From contig JADJXA010000015.1 in the NCBI GenBank assembly GCA_016716065.1, forward strand, positions 1 through 64,000: DNA of 64,000 nt. The letters run 5' to 3'. The notes under the pieces were generated by a model. That model was not told where the DNA came from. It did no database searches and worked only from the letters and a program-made list of their open reading frames with translations. Numbering within the stretch: the first letter of the stretch is position 1; the number at the start of each line of letters is the position of its first letter. A program made the position numbers and the translations under genes. Positions 1-8,270 of this stretch are shown here, in pieces. The stretch is from Candidatus Leptovillus gracilis (lineage in GTDB: Bacteria > Chloroflexota > Anaerolineae > Promineifilales > Promineifilaceae).

Positions 1-2
1 AA

Positions 3-1112
3 ATCAGCGTACCTGGTGATGCTTGGGCTGGTTGGGATGCCGTCAATCAGGTTTTCTTGACGGCCGACGAAGTGTATACAGAAACACAAACGGCCGTTTA
101 CAAGAGCACCGTCTACTATCCTGCTGGTTTCGATGGCACTACCTGGCATGATGGCAGCCCCTTCACAGCGGCCGACATCATCATGACTATCATTACCCGA
201 TTTGATGTTGCCAACGAAGAAAGCCCATACTATGATCCGGCCGAAGCGCCTCGCTTTGGGCAGTTCTTGCAGACCTTCAAAGGCGTAAGAATTATCTCGA
301 CGGATCCTCTGGTTATCGAGCATTACGGCGATGACGTGGCTCTGGACGCCGAAAACAGTATTGTCACCTGGTGGCCAAACTCGACCTATCAATACAGCGA
401 CGCCGCCTGGCACAACATGGCCGCCATGCTGCGCCTGCAAGAGAACGGCACCACTGCCCTCCACACAGGCACAGCCACTGACAAAGAAATCGAACGCGTG
501 AGCTTGCTCTCTGGTCCATCCATCGCTCTCCTTACCGAACAATTGGCTCTTTCGGCTGAAGAAGGGTTTGTCCCCTACGCGCCAACCCTGGGTCAATTCA
601 TCACAGCAGAAGAGGCCGCTGCCCGGTATGCTAACTTAGCCACCTTCGGCCAACGCTACGGCAACTACTACATCGGTACCGGCCCCTACTTCCTGCAAGG
701 CGTCTTCCCAACTGAAAAACAGGCTATCTTGAAGCACTTTGATGCTTACCCTGATCCGGCCGATCGCTTCTCTCAATTCTCTGCACCGGCAACGGCCGTG
801 GTTGAAATTGACGGCGATAGCCGTGTCACCATCGGTCAAGAGGCCTCGTTTGATGTTTTCATCGAATACTTCCTCGGCGCCTACGCAGTTGACGACATCA
901 AATCAGTTACTTACCTGCTCTTTGATGCCTCCGGGGAACTGGTTGCACAAGGTGAAGCTGAAGCTGTGGAAGATGGTCTGTGGCAGGTTGTCCTTGATGG
1001 CGATGCAACCGGCGCATTGAGCGAAGGCTCCAGCCGCCTGGAAGTTGTCGTTGTCTCCCAATTGACAGCCTTACCGGGACTGGCTCAGTTCCCATTTGTA
1101 ACAACTCCCTAA
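3..1112 (+). CDS. ABC transporter substrate-binding protein, family 5 (peptide type), 5'-truncated
   Basis: The reading frame is open from base 3, so the window edge cuts the gene; a TTG at 57 is an internal codon, not a start. The stretch WHDGSPFTAADIIMT near the start is the typical SBP_bac_5 signature, where a substrate-binding protein describes its modified peptide-binding lobe. The C-terminal about 100 residues form a beta-rich tail with an Ig-like look. Members of this family are extracellular, usually lipid-anchored proteins that deliver peptides, or sometimes sugars or nickel, to the DppBC/OppBC permeases. Both permeases and both ATPases follow at 3251-7892 on the same strand, so this is very likely their binding protein, now separated from them by an insertion sequence. 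Substrate is not deducible. Confidence 0.85.
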   Translation: MSVPGDAWAGWDAVNQVFLTADEVYTETQTAVYKSTVYYPAGFDGTTWHDGSPFTAADIIMTIITRFDVANEESPYYDPAEAPRFGQFLQTFKGVRIISTDPLVIEHYGDDVALDAENSIVTWWPNSTYQYSDAAWHNMAAMLRLQENGTTALHTGTATDKEIERVSLLSGPSIALLTEQLALSAEEGFVPYAPTLGQFITAEEAAARYANLATFGQRYGNYYIGTGPYFLQGVFPTEKQAILKHFDAYPDPADRFSQFSAPATAVVEIDGDSRVTIGQEASFDVFIEYFLGAYAVDDIKSVTYLLFDASGELVAQGEAEAVEDGLWQVVLDGDATGALSEGSSRLEVVVVSQLTALPGLAQFPFVTTP

Positions 1113-1190
1113 TCCGGGTCCACTTTTGTTGGTAGAGCAGAAGAAACGTTCTTTTGCAGCTACCGACAAAATGTTGCTTGCCTAAGATAG

Positions 1191-1272
1191 GATTGGAAGC
1201 AGCGAAGGCTGCTTCTAATCCAACACTGTCAGGTTAGAGGCAGCGAAGGCTGCCTCTAACCTGACAGTGTTG
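1191..1272. repeat. Two adjacent perfect hairpins
   Basis: Two back-to-back inverted repeats lie 79 bases after the binding-protein gene. The first, 1191-1220, has about 13 pairs around the loop gaag. The second, 1221-1272, is a perfect 24-bp stem around the same gaag loop. Both contain the core gcagcgaaggctgc. There is no T-run after either, so they are not classical intrinsic terminators, but they could stop 3' exonucleases or act as a terminator pair. The shared core suggests a duplication of one palindromic unit. Confidence 0.75.
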
Positions 1273-1404
1273 TTCCACAAGCGAGTTGGTCAATAGGCAA
1301 ATATGCAGGATTGTGTAATGGTCAACTGGTCGCGCCACCTTTGGGTAAAATGGGCATGGTTCAATTAAGGCGATATGTGCTTTACAAATTTAGCAAAAAA
1401 GCGT

Positions 1405-1485
1405 GTCATGCTGAGGTCCCCCGAAGCATCCCCCTCCTCTGCTGGGAGCGGGATGCTTCGCTCCGAAGACTCCGCTCAGCATGAC
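1405..1485. repeat. Nested palindromic repeat, gtcatgctgag type
   Basis: Outer arms gtcatgctgag (1405-1415) and ctcagcatgac (1475-1485) are exact reverse complements; an inner pair gaagcatccc (1423-1432) and gggatgcttc (1450-1459) nests inside. The same design (outer tcattctgag arms, inner gaagaatccc arms) recurs at 32455-32536. The rest of 1113-1571 holds no convincing gene; a 74-codon frame across 1375-1599 only spans these repeats. Confidence 0.6.
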
Positions 1486-1571
1486 AATTCAGCGTCAATT
1501 TGTGAAGAAGATGTTTCGCTCGATGAACCATGCCGTAAAATGTCAGAGTATGCCCGTCACCAGTATAATTT

Positions 1572-2996
1572 CAGCAGTTCTCAATCTGAAATTAAATGAA
1601 AGAATCAAGGGGATAACTCCAACCCATCTATCATAAAAGCAAACAAGGCATCCCAACTATCGAAAACGATATAGCGAGTTAAGGCTTTGAGATCGTTGAA
1701 AAAAGTGCGCCGTACAACTAACGTATCTCGTAAGAGACGATAAGCCTTGTTGAGCAAGTGCTGGGCTGTATGAGTCAGAAAAGCCAGAATATTGAGCGAG
1801 AAAAGACATTAGACAAATGATTCAGCCCATGACCAAAATTGTGTTCTAGATTGTAACCTTTGGTCTTGAGGACATTGATGTTTTCATTTTCAACCTTCCA
1901 GCGTGTACGCCCCCTCTTAGCTAAAGAAGTCACATTCTTGAGCGTGACCTGATGGCTGGTAATCCAAGCATTATGAAAGATCTGTTCGCCAGTGCCTTCA
2001 TGGGTAATGGTTAACTCTAACCAGTTGACCAACATAGCATCCTCGCCCGCCCGTAAGGGTATCTGGTTGACAAAGCGATAGGACCAGATTTCCCCATGTC
2101 GGCCATTCCAAAAGCGTTCTTGCATGGTCTCTAAACCCGCGACACCAGCCAGAGAGTCTACCCATTGATAAAGGGTGGGATGGGAATCAGGTTTGCAGAC
2201 AAAGATAAAGAATTGTTGATAGGTTTGGTCAATTAACTGACACAGCGGCTGGTTAGCGTACAAATCATCACCCAGAAAGGTCACACTTTGGGCCTCAAAC
2301 TGACCCTGATGCTGCCTTAACCAGCGCTTAACTGCGGTTCGTTCACAATCTTGCTTCTCATGTCCATCTTGAGGCACAATAAACTCTGGTGGTAGTGATA
2401 GGACATGGGGCGAATCAGGTTTGACGATGACGGGCATAATGGCACTGTGATAATAGTGGGTTGTGCCGTTGCGGTCTTGGCGTGTGCTACACTTATCACA
2501 ATGGATTTTCTCTGAGGAATGAAAGACAACTCCATCAAAGGGGATCAGATAAGTGCTTTTATAATCCTGAAAGTTCACCAAACAACCACTTTGCTTTAAT
2601 TCCCCATGAATCCAAGAGAAATCTCCATGAAAGTGGTCAGGTGTCACTGGGTCTAGCAAGTTTCGTATCTGATTGTCACTGGGTATCTTGCTGACGCCAA
2701 ACAAAGTTCCTGCGTTGTCTTGACCTTTACGTTGATTCATATCCCGCTGGTGGGCTAAAAATGAAGCGGATTGCATAAAAAAGACGCTGTAGGCTGACAA
2801 CGCAGCATCGGCTACCTCGTATTTAGTGTTGTTATTGGGTTTCCGGTAGTCTGGCAACTTGCGCCAGGATTCTTGAAAATGTTCCATGATTTTATCTAGT
2901 GATAGTGCGTGGCTCATGTTTTCTCCTTTGGGCAAATGCCTGACACTATCACTTTTTGCCCTTCATGTCACTAGTTTTTCAGATTGAGAACTGCTG
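1572..2996 (-). mobile_element. Complete IS element, IS4-like, with perfect TIRs and 9-bp TSD
   Basis: The ends are a perfect 20-bp terminal inverted repeat, cagcagttctcaatctgaaa at 1572-1591 and its reverse complement at 2977-2996. They are flanked by the direct repeat gtataattt at 1563-1571 and 2997-3005, a 9-bp target-site duplication. Total length is 1,425 bp with one transposase gene on the minus strand. Size, 9-bp duplication and DDE transposase fit the IS4-like clan; the exact subgroup cannot be fixed by eye. Identical TIRs and TSD imply a recent insertion. It sits in the gap between a peptide-type binding protein gene and its permease genes, so it may have changed their co-expression. 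Confidence 0.93.
1605..2917 (-). pseudogene. DDE transposase, -1 frameshift near the 3' end
   Basis: The start is the ATG at 2917, which has AAGGAG seven bases upstream; an in-frame ATG at 2935 lies before that ribosome site. Likely catalytic residues are D in FDGVVF, D in FLGDDLYA and E in RWKVENENINVLKTKGY. The main frame stops at 1775 after SRSIFWLF. Reading on in the -1 frame from the A4 run at 1801-1804 (TTTT on the coding strand) gives SLNILAFLTHTAQHLL, then a further 45-residue tail ending in a stop at 1605-1607, which has the look of the normal family C-terminus. So the gene has either lost one base or uses a slippage site. Activity is doubtful unless the slip is programmed. Confidence 0.85.
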
Positions 2997-3250
2997 GTAT
3001 AATTTTTGACCAGTAGCAAATGTGCGGGATATAGGCGATAATTGTTGGGGAATCCTGGTGACCAATCGTATTGCTATTCAGAAAACTCTTTTCCTGCGGT
3101 TGTAGGGCGATTTTCTAAATCGCCCAGATGAAGATTTCTCAGGACACCCATATGTTATGTTTTGCAAATCGCTCAACAATGCCGCCATTTGTCAATCAGG
3201 TTCTGTACGTGAGTAGTTTGTCCTAACCCATAAGGAGATGGTGCAAGAAC

Positions 3251-4405
3251 GTGACTCAAGAAGCCTTACCTTTTGATAAAGATACTCTGTCCGAAAACGT
3301 TGCCCAATCGGCGCGTAAGGCAAATGTTAATTCATTGGTGCGTTTACTTCGCTACACCGCTGTAAGGGTCGTGGCGCTCTTTTTTACAGTGGTTATAGGC
3401 GTTTACTTTACGGTATTGGTGGCCAATATGGGCGGTCATGTTGACAAGATCCGTCAAGCCCAAATCCGTGAAGAAGTCTTAACATCGTATTCGGCCGACA
3501 TTCAATTTCAACGGCTTCCCCAAGACGAGCGCGCGAGTATCATTGCGGCGCAAATAGCAATTCGGGAGGCTCAGTTTGGCCTGGATCAGCCGTTTGTCAT
3601 ACGCAGCTTTCGTTATTTATGGAATGCGATCACCCTAAACCTGGGGTTTTCTGACAATATGAGCAGCGACAGCGGTTCACGCTTAGTCAGGAATATTATT
3701 CTGGAACGTTTACCCTCCACATTATTGCTTTTCGGCACGGCAAACCTGCTCCTTTTCTTTATAAGTTTGTTCATGGGCTTAGGACTGTCACGGCGATATG
3801 GCAGTCTCCCCGACAAACTTGTCATAGGCCTGGCGCCAACTTCAGCGGCGCCAGGCTGGTTTTATGGGTTATTCCTCATTCTTATTTTTGCAAGTTTATT
3901 GAGATGGCTGCCCTTTGGGGGCATGGTTAGCACACCGCCGCCCGATAATCCCATTGATTACGCGCTCAGCCTATTAAAGCACATGATCTTGCCCGTAACT
4001 GCCACTCTAATGAGCGCCATATTTTTGACAGCCTATAATTACCGCACCTTCTTTCTAATTTATTCCAGCGAAGATTACGTGGAAATGGCCAAAGCCAAGG
4101 GACTACCGAACGGTATGATTGAGCGCCGATATATTCTCCGCCCCACCTTACCAACCATTATCACCAACTTTGCTTTGCTGCTTATCTCATTGTGGACAGG
4201 CGCCATCATTCTGGAAACAGTATTCAACTGGCCGGGTATCGGTCAGCTTTACTTCCGCGCTATCGGCCTCTTCGATACCCCTGTGATTTTGGCTAACGTT
4301 GTTGTATATGCCTACCTTCTGGCGCTAACTGTCTTTTTATTGGACTTTATTTATGCATTGGTTGACCCGCGCGTGCGTATTGGCGAGGGAGGTAAAGGTC
4401 AATGA
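3251..4405 (+). CDS. ABC transporter permease, DppB/OppB type
   Basis: 384-residue membrane protein, the first permease of a peptide-type ABC importer. One transmembrane helix near residues 30-50 is followed by a roughly 100-residue external segment and then at least five helices. The cytoplasmic EAA loop, which contacts the ATPases, is visible as DYVEMAKAKGLPNGMIERRY followed by LRP, and the C-terminal helix carries the familiar ETVFNWPGIGQL motif. The GTG at 3251 is used as start; AAGGAG at 3232-3237 is rather far upstream (about 13 bases). The stop overlaps the next permease by four bases (ATGA), so the two are translationally coupled. Confidence 0.9.
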   Translation: MTQEALPFDKDTLSENVAQSARKANVNSLVRLLRYTAVRVVALFFTVVIGVYFTVLVANMGGHVDKIRQAQIREEVLTSYSADIQFQRLPQDERASIIAAQIAIREAQFGLDQPFVIRSFRYLWNAITLNLGFSDNMSSDSGSRLVRNIILERLPSTLLLFGTANLLLFFISLFMGLGLSRRYGSLPDKLVIGLAPTSAAPGWFYGLFLILIFASLLRWLPFGGMVSTPPPDNPIDYALSLLKHMILPVTATLMSAIFLTAYNYRTFFLIYSSEDYVEMAKAKGLPNGMIERRYILRPTLPTIITNFALLLISLWTGAIILETVFNWPGIGQLYFRAIGLFDTPVILANVVVYAYLLALTVFLLDFIYALVDPRVRIGEGGKGQ

Positions 4406-5763
4406 AAAAGGTCGCTTCTTTTTTTCAGCAGATCGGTCGTTACCCTTCAGCGGTGATTGGCATGGTCATTATCGGCTTTCTTCTTGTCGTGTCAATCGTC
4501 ACGCCAATTGCCCTGCCATATAGCGAGGCCATCCGGTTGTGGCGTGGCGGTGAGGATGTTTGGCGGGAATCGCCCAGTTATGCCTGGCCTCTCTGGTACA
4601 ATTGGTTTACCAGTCGTGACTTACCCGCGACCATTGCATTTAGAAGTGCGGAGGGCGATGGAGACAAAACGATCGAGCGTCTATCAGAAAGTACTCGTGA
4701 AGTCCTCTTTGTGTATGAGTTTGACTTTCCCTACGATGAATTCCCCCCAGAGCTGATTCTGTACTCCAGCGCACAATATGTGTCGAAACAGCCCCATGTT
4801 GAATTGACCTGGTTTACACCTGACGATCGCGAGATTCGCATTGGCGAGTTCTCCTCGTCGTCATCTTCTTCCTTCCGCTTTGGGCAAGATAGTCGTTTGC
4901 AGCGTCGGCTGGAGCGCGAAACGGGAATTACCGACATTACTGCAGAAAAAGGGCTGTTTGATGATCCATCGAAAGAGGGCCTGCAAATTTTGCAGGGAAC
5001 ATACCGGCTTGAAGTTACAGCGCTGCTTTTTGAGGAGAATTCAGATATTGACACCACGTTTGTGAGTTATGGCCTGGTACACGGCCTGGCCGGAACCGAC
5101 CACCGGCGGCGAGACCTGATGGTGGCTTTGCTATGGGGCACACCGATTGCTATGGCTTTTGGTTTGCTGGCAGCCCTCGGCACAACGGTCACCACCATGA
5201 CTATCGCGGCGACTGGAGTCTGGTTTGGCGGTTGGCTTGATGGGACTATTCAGCGGCTAACAGAGGTGAATGCCATTATTCCAGTGCTACCTATTCTGAT
5301 TATGGTAGGAACCTTTTATTCCCGAAGTATCTGGCTGATGCTGGGGATAGTCATCCTTTTGAGTATTTTCGGCATATCCATAAAACAATACCGCGCGATC
5401 TTCTTGCAAGTTCGAGAATTACCTTATATTGACGCGGCGCGGGCATATGGAGCGGGAAACATGCGCATTGTCTTTCGTTACATGGTTCCGCGTGTCCTGC
5501 CACTTACCATCCCCCAAATCGTTATTTTGGTTCCTGGGTTCGTGTTCCTGGAGGCGTCATTGGCCGTTCTGGGCCTGGGCGATCCCATTTTGCCAACCTG
5601 GGGCAAAATTATTCAGGACGCTAATTCACAGGGCGCGTTGTTTAACGGGTTGTATTACTGGATTTTGCAGCCAGCCGGCCTGTTAATGTTAGCCGGTCTT
5701 GGTTTCGCCATGGTTGGTTTCTCCCTTGACCGTATCTTCAATCCCAGATTGCGGGAGCTTTAA
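4402..5763 (+). CDS. ABC transporter permease, DppC/OppC type, with large external insert
   Basis: 453 residues, against about 300 for ordinary DppC. Helix 1 (about residues 15-35) is followed by some 190 hydrophilic residues before helix 2 (about 240). The insert includes a serine-rich stretch (EFSSSSSSSFRFG) and a beta-rich region, and should be extracellular. The rest is a normal BPD permease: EAA loop at DAARAYGAGNMRIVFRYMVP, then PGFVFLEASLAVLGLGDP. It overlaps the upstream permease by ATGA and ends five bases before the first ATPase. The insert may help dock the binding protein or recognise substrate (inference). Confidence 0.9.
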   Translation: MKKVASFFQQIGRYPSAVIGMVIIGFLLVVSIVTPIALPYSEAIRLWRGGEDVWRESPSYAWPLWYNWFTSRDLPATIAFRSAEGDGDKTIERLSESTREVLFVYEFDFPYDEFPPELILYSSAQYVSKQPHVELTWFTPDDREIRIGEFSSSSSSSFRFGQDSRLQRRLERETGITDITAEKGLFDDPSKEGLQILQGTYRLEVTALLFEENSDIDTTFVSYGLVHGLAGTDHRRRDLMVALLWGTPIAMAFGLLAALGTTVTTMTIAATGVWFGGWLDGTIQRLTEVNAIIPVLPILIMVGTFYSRSIWLMLGIVILLSIFGISIKQYRAIFLQVRELPYIDAARAYGAGNMRIVFRYMVPRVLPLTIPQIVILVPGFVFLEASLAVLGLGDPILPTWGKIIQDANSQGALFNGLYYWILQPAGLLMLAGLGFAMVGFSLDRIFNPRLREL

Positions 5764-5768
5764 ATAAC

Positions 5769-6734
5769 ATGATTGAAAAAGGCAACGAACTTTTGACGGT
5801 AAAAGGGCTGCGTTTGCACTTTAAGACAAGCAGAGGCCCGGTTCAAGCTGTTGACGGTGTTGATTTTGATTTACCCCGTAATGAGGCAACAGTCATTCTT
5901 GGTGAGTCGGGTTGTGGCAAAAGCTCAATGGCAAAAGCGATGCTGCGCCTTTTGCCGCGTAATGTGGACAGGTATGATGGCGAAGTGTACTTGTATGGTC
6001 AAGACATCATGAAGCTCAACAACGAGGCTTTTCGCAAGGAAATTCGCTGGAAAAAAATCTCCATGGTACCCCAGGCGGCGATGAATGCGCTGAATCCGGT
6101 GATGCGGATAGGTGATCAAGTCGCTGAACCGGCGATGGTACATTTGGGTCTGAGCAAGAAGGATGCGCTTACCCAGGCGCTGCGTATGTTCGCCCAGGTT
6201 GGGGTTCCGGCGGACTTTCTTCACCGGTATGCTTTTGAGCTAAGTGGGGGTATGCGGCAGCGGACCGCATTGGCTATGGCCCTGGTCACGCTGCCTGACC
6301 TGGTAATTTTGGACGAGCCGACGTCGGCCCTCGATGTTTTGACCCAAGCCGGGATCATGAATTTGATGAAACGCATCAAAAAAGAGATGGAGACTAGCTT
6401 TATCTTGATTACCCACGATATCGCAACGTCGAGCGAATTGGCTGATAACGTGGCAGTTATGTATGCCGGGCAAATTGTTGAAGTTAGTGACGCCCGTCGT
6501 TTCTTTGCTGGGCCGCTGCATCCATATTCAAAAAAGCTGATGGCCAGTGTGCCTCGCCTGCGCGAAACGGTCGAACCTGATTTTATAGTCGGACAGCCGC
6601 CCAGTTTGTTAAATCCACCAACCGGCTGCCGTTTTGCGGCCCGCTGCCCCGCTCGTTTTGAGAAGTGCGATCAAGAGCCTCCAGTAACTATTCAAGAGGG
6701 TGATCGCCAGGTGAAATGTTGGCTTTATGACTAG
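5769..6734 (+). CDS. ABC transporter ATPase, DppD/OppD type
   Basis: 321 residues. Walker A GESGCGKSS near residue 45, signature LSGGMRQR, Walker B LVILDEPTSALD, and H-loop ITHD are all intact. The C-terminal oligopeptide/dipeptide region has NPPTGCRFAARCPARFEKC, the cysteine-rich motif of this subfamily, which in some members binds an iron-sulfur cluster. It powers import together with the second ATPase at 6873. Start ATG lies five bases after the permease stop. Confidence 0.93.
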   Translation: MIEKGNELLTVKGLRLHFKTSRGPVQAVDGVDFDLPRNEATVILGESGCGKSSMAKAMLRLLPRNVDRYDGEVYLYGQDIMKLNNEAFRKEIRWKKISMVPQAAMNALNPVMRIGDQVAEPAMVHLGLSKKDALTQALRMFAQVGVPADFLHRYAFELSGGMRQRTALAMALVTLPDLVILDEPTSALDVLTQAGIMNLMKRIKKEMETSFILITHDIATSSELADNVAVMYAGQIVEVSDARRFFAGPLHPYSKKLMASVPRLRETVEPDFIVGQPPSLLNPPTGCRFAARCPARFEKCDQEPPVTIQEGDRQVKCWLYD

Positions 6735-6810
6735 TAGCCGTATTCCGTATTCCGTAGGCCCTAAGCCACCACCAACGGAAAATGGCACACGGACTTCGGC
6801 TTACGGCTAC
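6734..6810. repeat. Intergenic palindromic repeat, ccgtattccgt family, copy 1
   Basis: Arms gtagccgta (6734-6742) and tacggctac (6802-6810) enclose tandem attccgt units. It separates two ATPase genes that would otherwise be adjacent in the operon. Related sequence occurs at 11932-11990 and 61755-61842. Confidence 0.6.
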
Positions 6811-6872
6811 CGGGTCCTGTAAGAGATTACGTTCCATCAAGATCTGACAGGTTAGGGAAGAAACGAATAATT

Positions 6873-7892
6873 ATGAGCGACACACACGACGATTCAAAGA
6901 GTATTGGGCATGAAGATGGGCAGCCACTCCTGCAAATTCAGGATTTACACGTTTGGTATGAGTTGAAGCGCTTTGGTTTCGGTCATGCTGGCTACGTGCG
7001 TGCGGTGGATGGCGTAAACTTTAATTTGAAGCAGGGTGAAGCAATGGCTTGCGTGGGTGAGAGCGGCTGCGGCAAGTCGAGCTTGATGAAAACGATTTTG
7101 GGCCTGAACAAACCCACAAAAGGCGGCATTGTATTTGATAACGCACAGTTAACTGAAATGCGCGGCGAGGAACTACGCCTCTATCGGTCAAAAATAGGTT
7201 ATATACAACAGGATCCGTATGGCGCGCTGCCCACGTTTATGTCTGTGCAGCGTATTTTGGAAGAGCCGTTGATTATTAACGGCGTCAAGGACAAAGAGGA
7301 GCGATTGGTCCGTGTTCGCCGAGCATTGGAAGAGGTTAAGCTGACGCCAGTTGATGAGGTATTGTCGAAGTTCCCACACATGCTTAGTGGTGGACAGCAG
7401 CAGCGGGTTGTTATCGCTCGTGCCATGATCATGGAGCCAAAACTCCTTGTGGCCGATGAGCCGGTGTCTATGCTGGATGCTTCGGTGCGTGTGGAGATTT
7501 TGCGCCTTTTGCGTAATTTGCAGGAAACTCATAATCTGGCGGTCATCTACATCACCCATGATCTTTCTACTGTCCGCTACTTTTCTGAATATATTTTTGT
7601 TATGTATGCTGGCGAGATCGTTGAATTCGCTAAGATGGAAGATTTACTAAATGATCCGAAGCATCCATATACCTTGGCGCTCTTGGAAGCATCTTCTGAC
7701 CCCGACGCCGACAATGCGTTGGTCATGCGGGAGATCCCGCGAGGAGAACCACCAAGTCTGGTGAACCCGCCAACTGGCTGCCGCTTCAACCCGCGCTGCC
7801 CGCATGTGATTCCTGGAACTTGTGACGTAAAACGGCCGCCTGACTTTATCGTTACCCCTGAACACAGGGTGGCCTGCTGGTTGTATGAGTGA
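6873..7892 (+). CDS. ABC transporter ATPase, DppF/OppF type
   Basis: 339 residues, second ATPase of the importer. Walker A GESGCGKSS near residue 66, signature LSGGQQQR, Walker B LLVADEPVSMLD, H-loop ITHD. The C-terminal cysteine motif NPPTGCRFNPRCPHVIPGTC matches the partner ATPase. The longer spacing from dppD-like (138 bases) is filled by a palindromic repeat. A ribosome site (GGGAAG) lies upstream of the ATG. The downstream small membrane gene starts 13 bases after the stop. Confidence 0.93.
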   Translation: MSDTHDDSKSIGHEDGQPLLQIQDLHVWYELKRFGFGHAGYVRAVDGVNFNLKQGEAMACVGESGCGKSSLMKTILGLNKPTKGGIVFDNAQLTEMRGEELRLYRSKIGYIQQDPYGALPTFMSVQRILEEPLIINGVKDKEERLVRVRRALEEVKLTPVDEVLSKFPHMLSGGQQQRVVIARAMIMEPKLLVADEPVSMLDASVRVEILRLLRNLQETHNLAVIYITHDLSTVRYFSEYIFVMYAGEIVEFAKMEDLLNDPKHPYTLALLEASSDPDADNALVMREIPRGEPPSLVNPPTGCRFNPRCPHVIPGTCDVKRPPDFIVTPEHRVACWLYE

Positions 7893-7905
7893 TAGGAGGG
7901 TAACG

Positions 7906-8118
7906 ATGATTAATCGGCTGGTTGTGCTTGGTTTTGTTCTGGTTTTAACTGGCGCTGTGCTGCCGTTTCTGATTATTGTTGGCGTTTTGCCATCTACCTT
8001 TTTGTTGAATTTCATCGCGTTTGCCACTTCGGTTTGCGGTATCTTTCTGGGCGTGTTGGGGACGGCAACTTTTGTTGGCGAAGAAAGACGCAAAGGCGAT
8101 TGGCGCAATCGTAATTAG
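7906..8118 (+). CDS. Small two-helix membrane protein
   Basis: 70 residues starting MINRLVVLGFVLVL. The ATG at 7906 is chosen because AGGAGGG at 7894-7900 lies five bases upstream; an in-frame ATG-like extension to 7885 would overlap the ATPase gene and lacks such a site. Two hydrophobic helices (about residues 4-27 and 32-55) with a conserved-looking FLGVLGTATFVGEE turn and a basic tail (RRKGDWRNRN). Not recognised as a named family. The strong ribosome site and position suggest it is the last gene of the transporter operon and perhaps an accessory subunit (inference). Confidence 0.65.
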   Translation: MINRLVVLGFVLVLTGAVLPFLIIVGVLPSTFLLNFIAFATSVCGIFLGVLGTATFVGEERRKGDWRNRN

Positions 8119-8207
8119 GCATGGCGCGGTGGGTCTGTTGCGCATAAGGGCATACTTGGCATTTGGCGCTGCTGAGGTGTTTGGTGTGCCCTGCTTTCTG
8201 AGATTAA

Positions 8208-8259
8208 TAGATACCGATAAGTAAGAGTTATTGGTATCTATAATAATCCGAGTTATAAT
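8208..8259 (+). promoter_or_regulatory. Promoter of the recombinase gene overlapping a hairpin
   Basis: TTGGTA (8231-8236), 17 bases, TATAAT (8254-8259). The -35 box falls inside the right arm of a 13-bp inverted repeat (8208-8220 with 8228-8240, one G:U pair, 7-base loop). The overlap suggests that a protein bound to the palindrome would block the promoter, for example the recombinase itself; that role is inferred. Confidence 0.55.
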
Positions 8260-8270
8260 GCTGTCATACC

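Noticed and set aside
1375..1599. 74-codon open frame on the plus strand
   Set aside because: It crosses nested palindromic repeats and the IS end, has no ribosome site and no family likeness.
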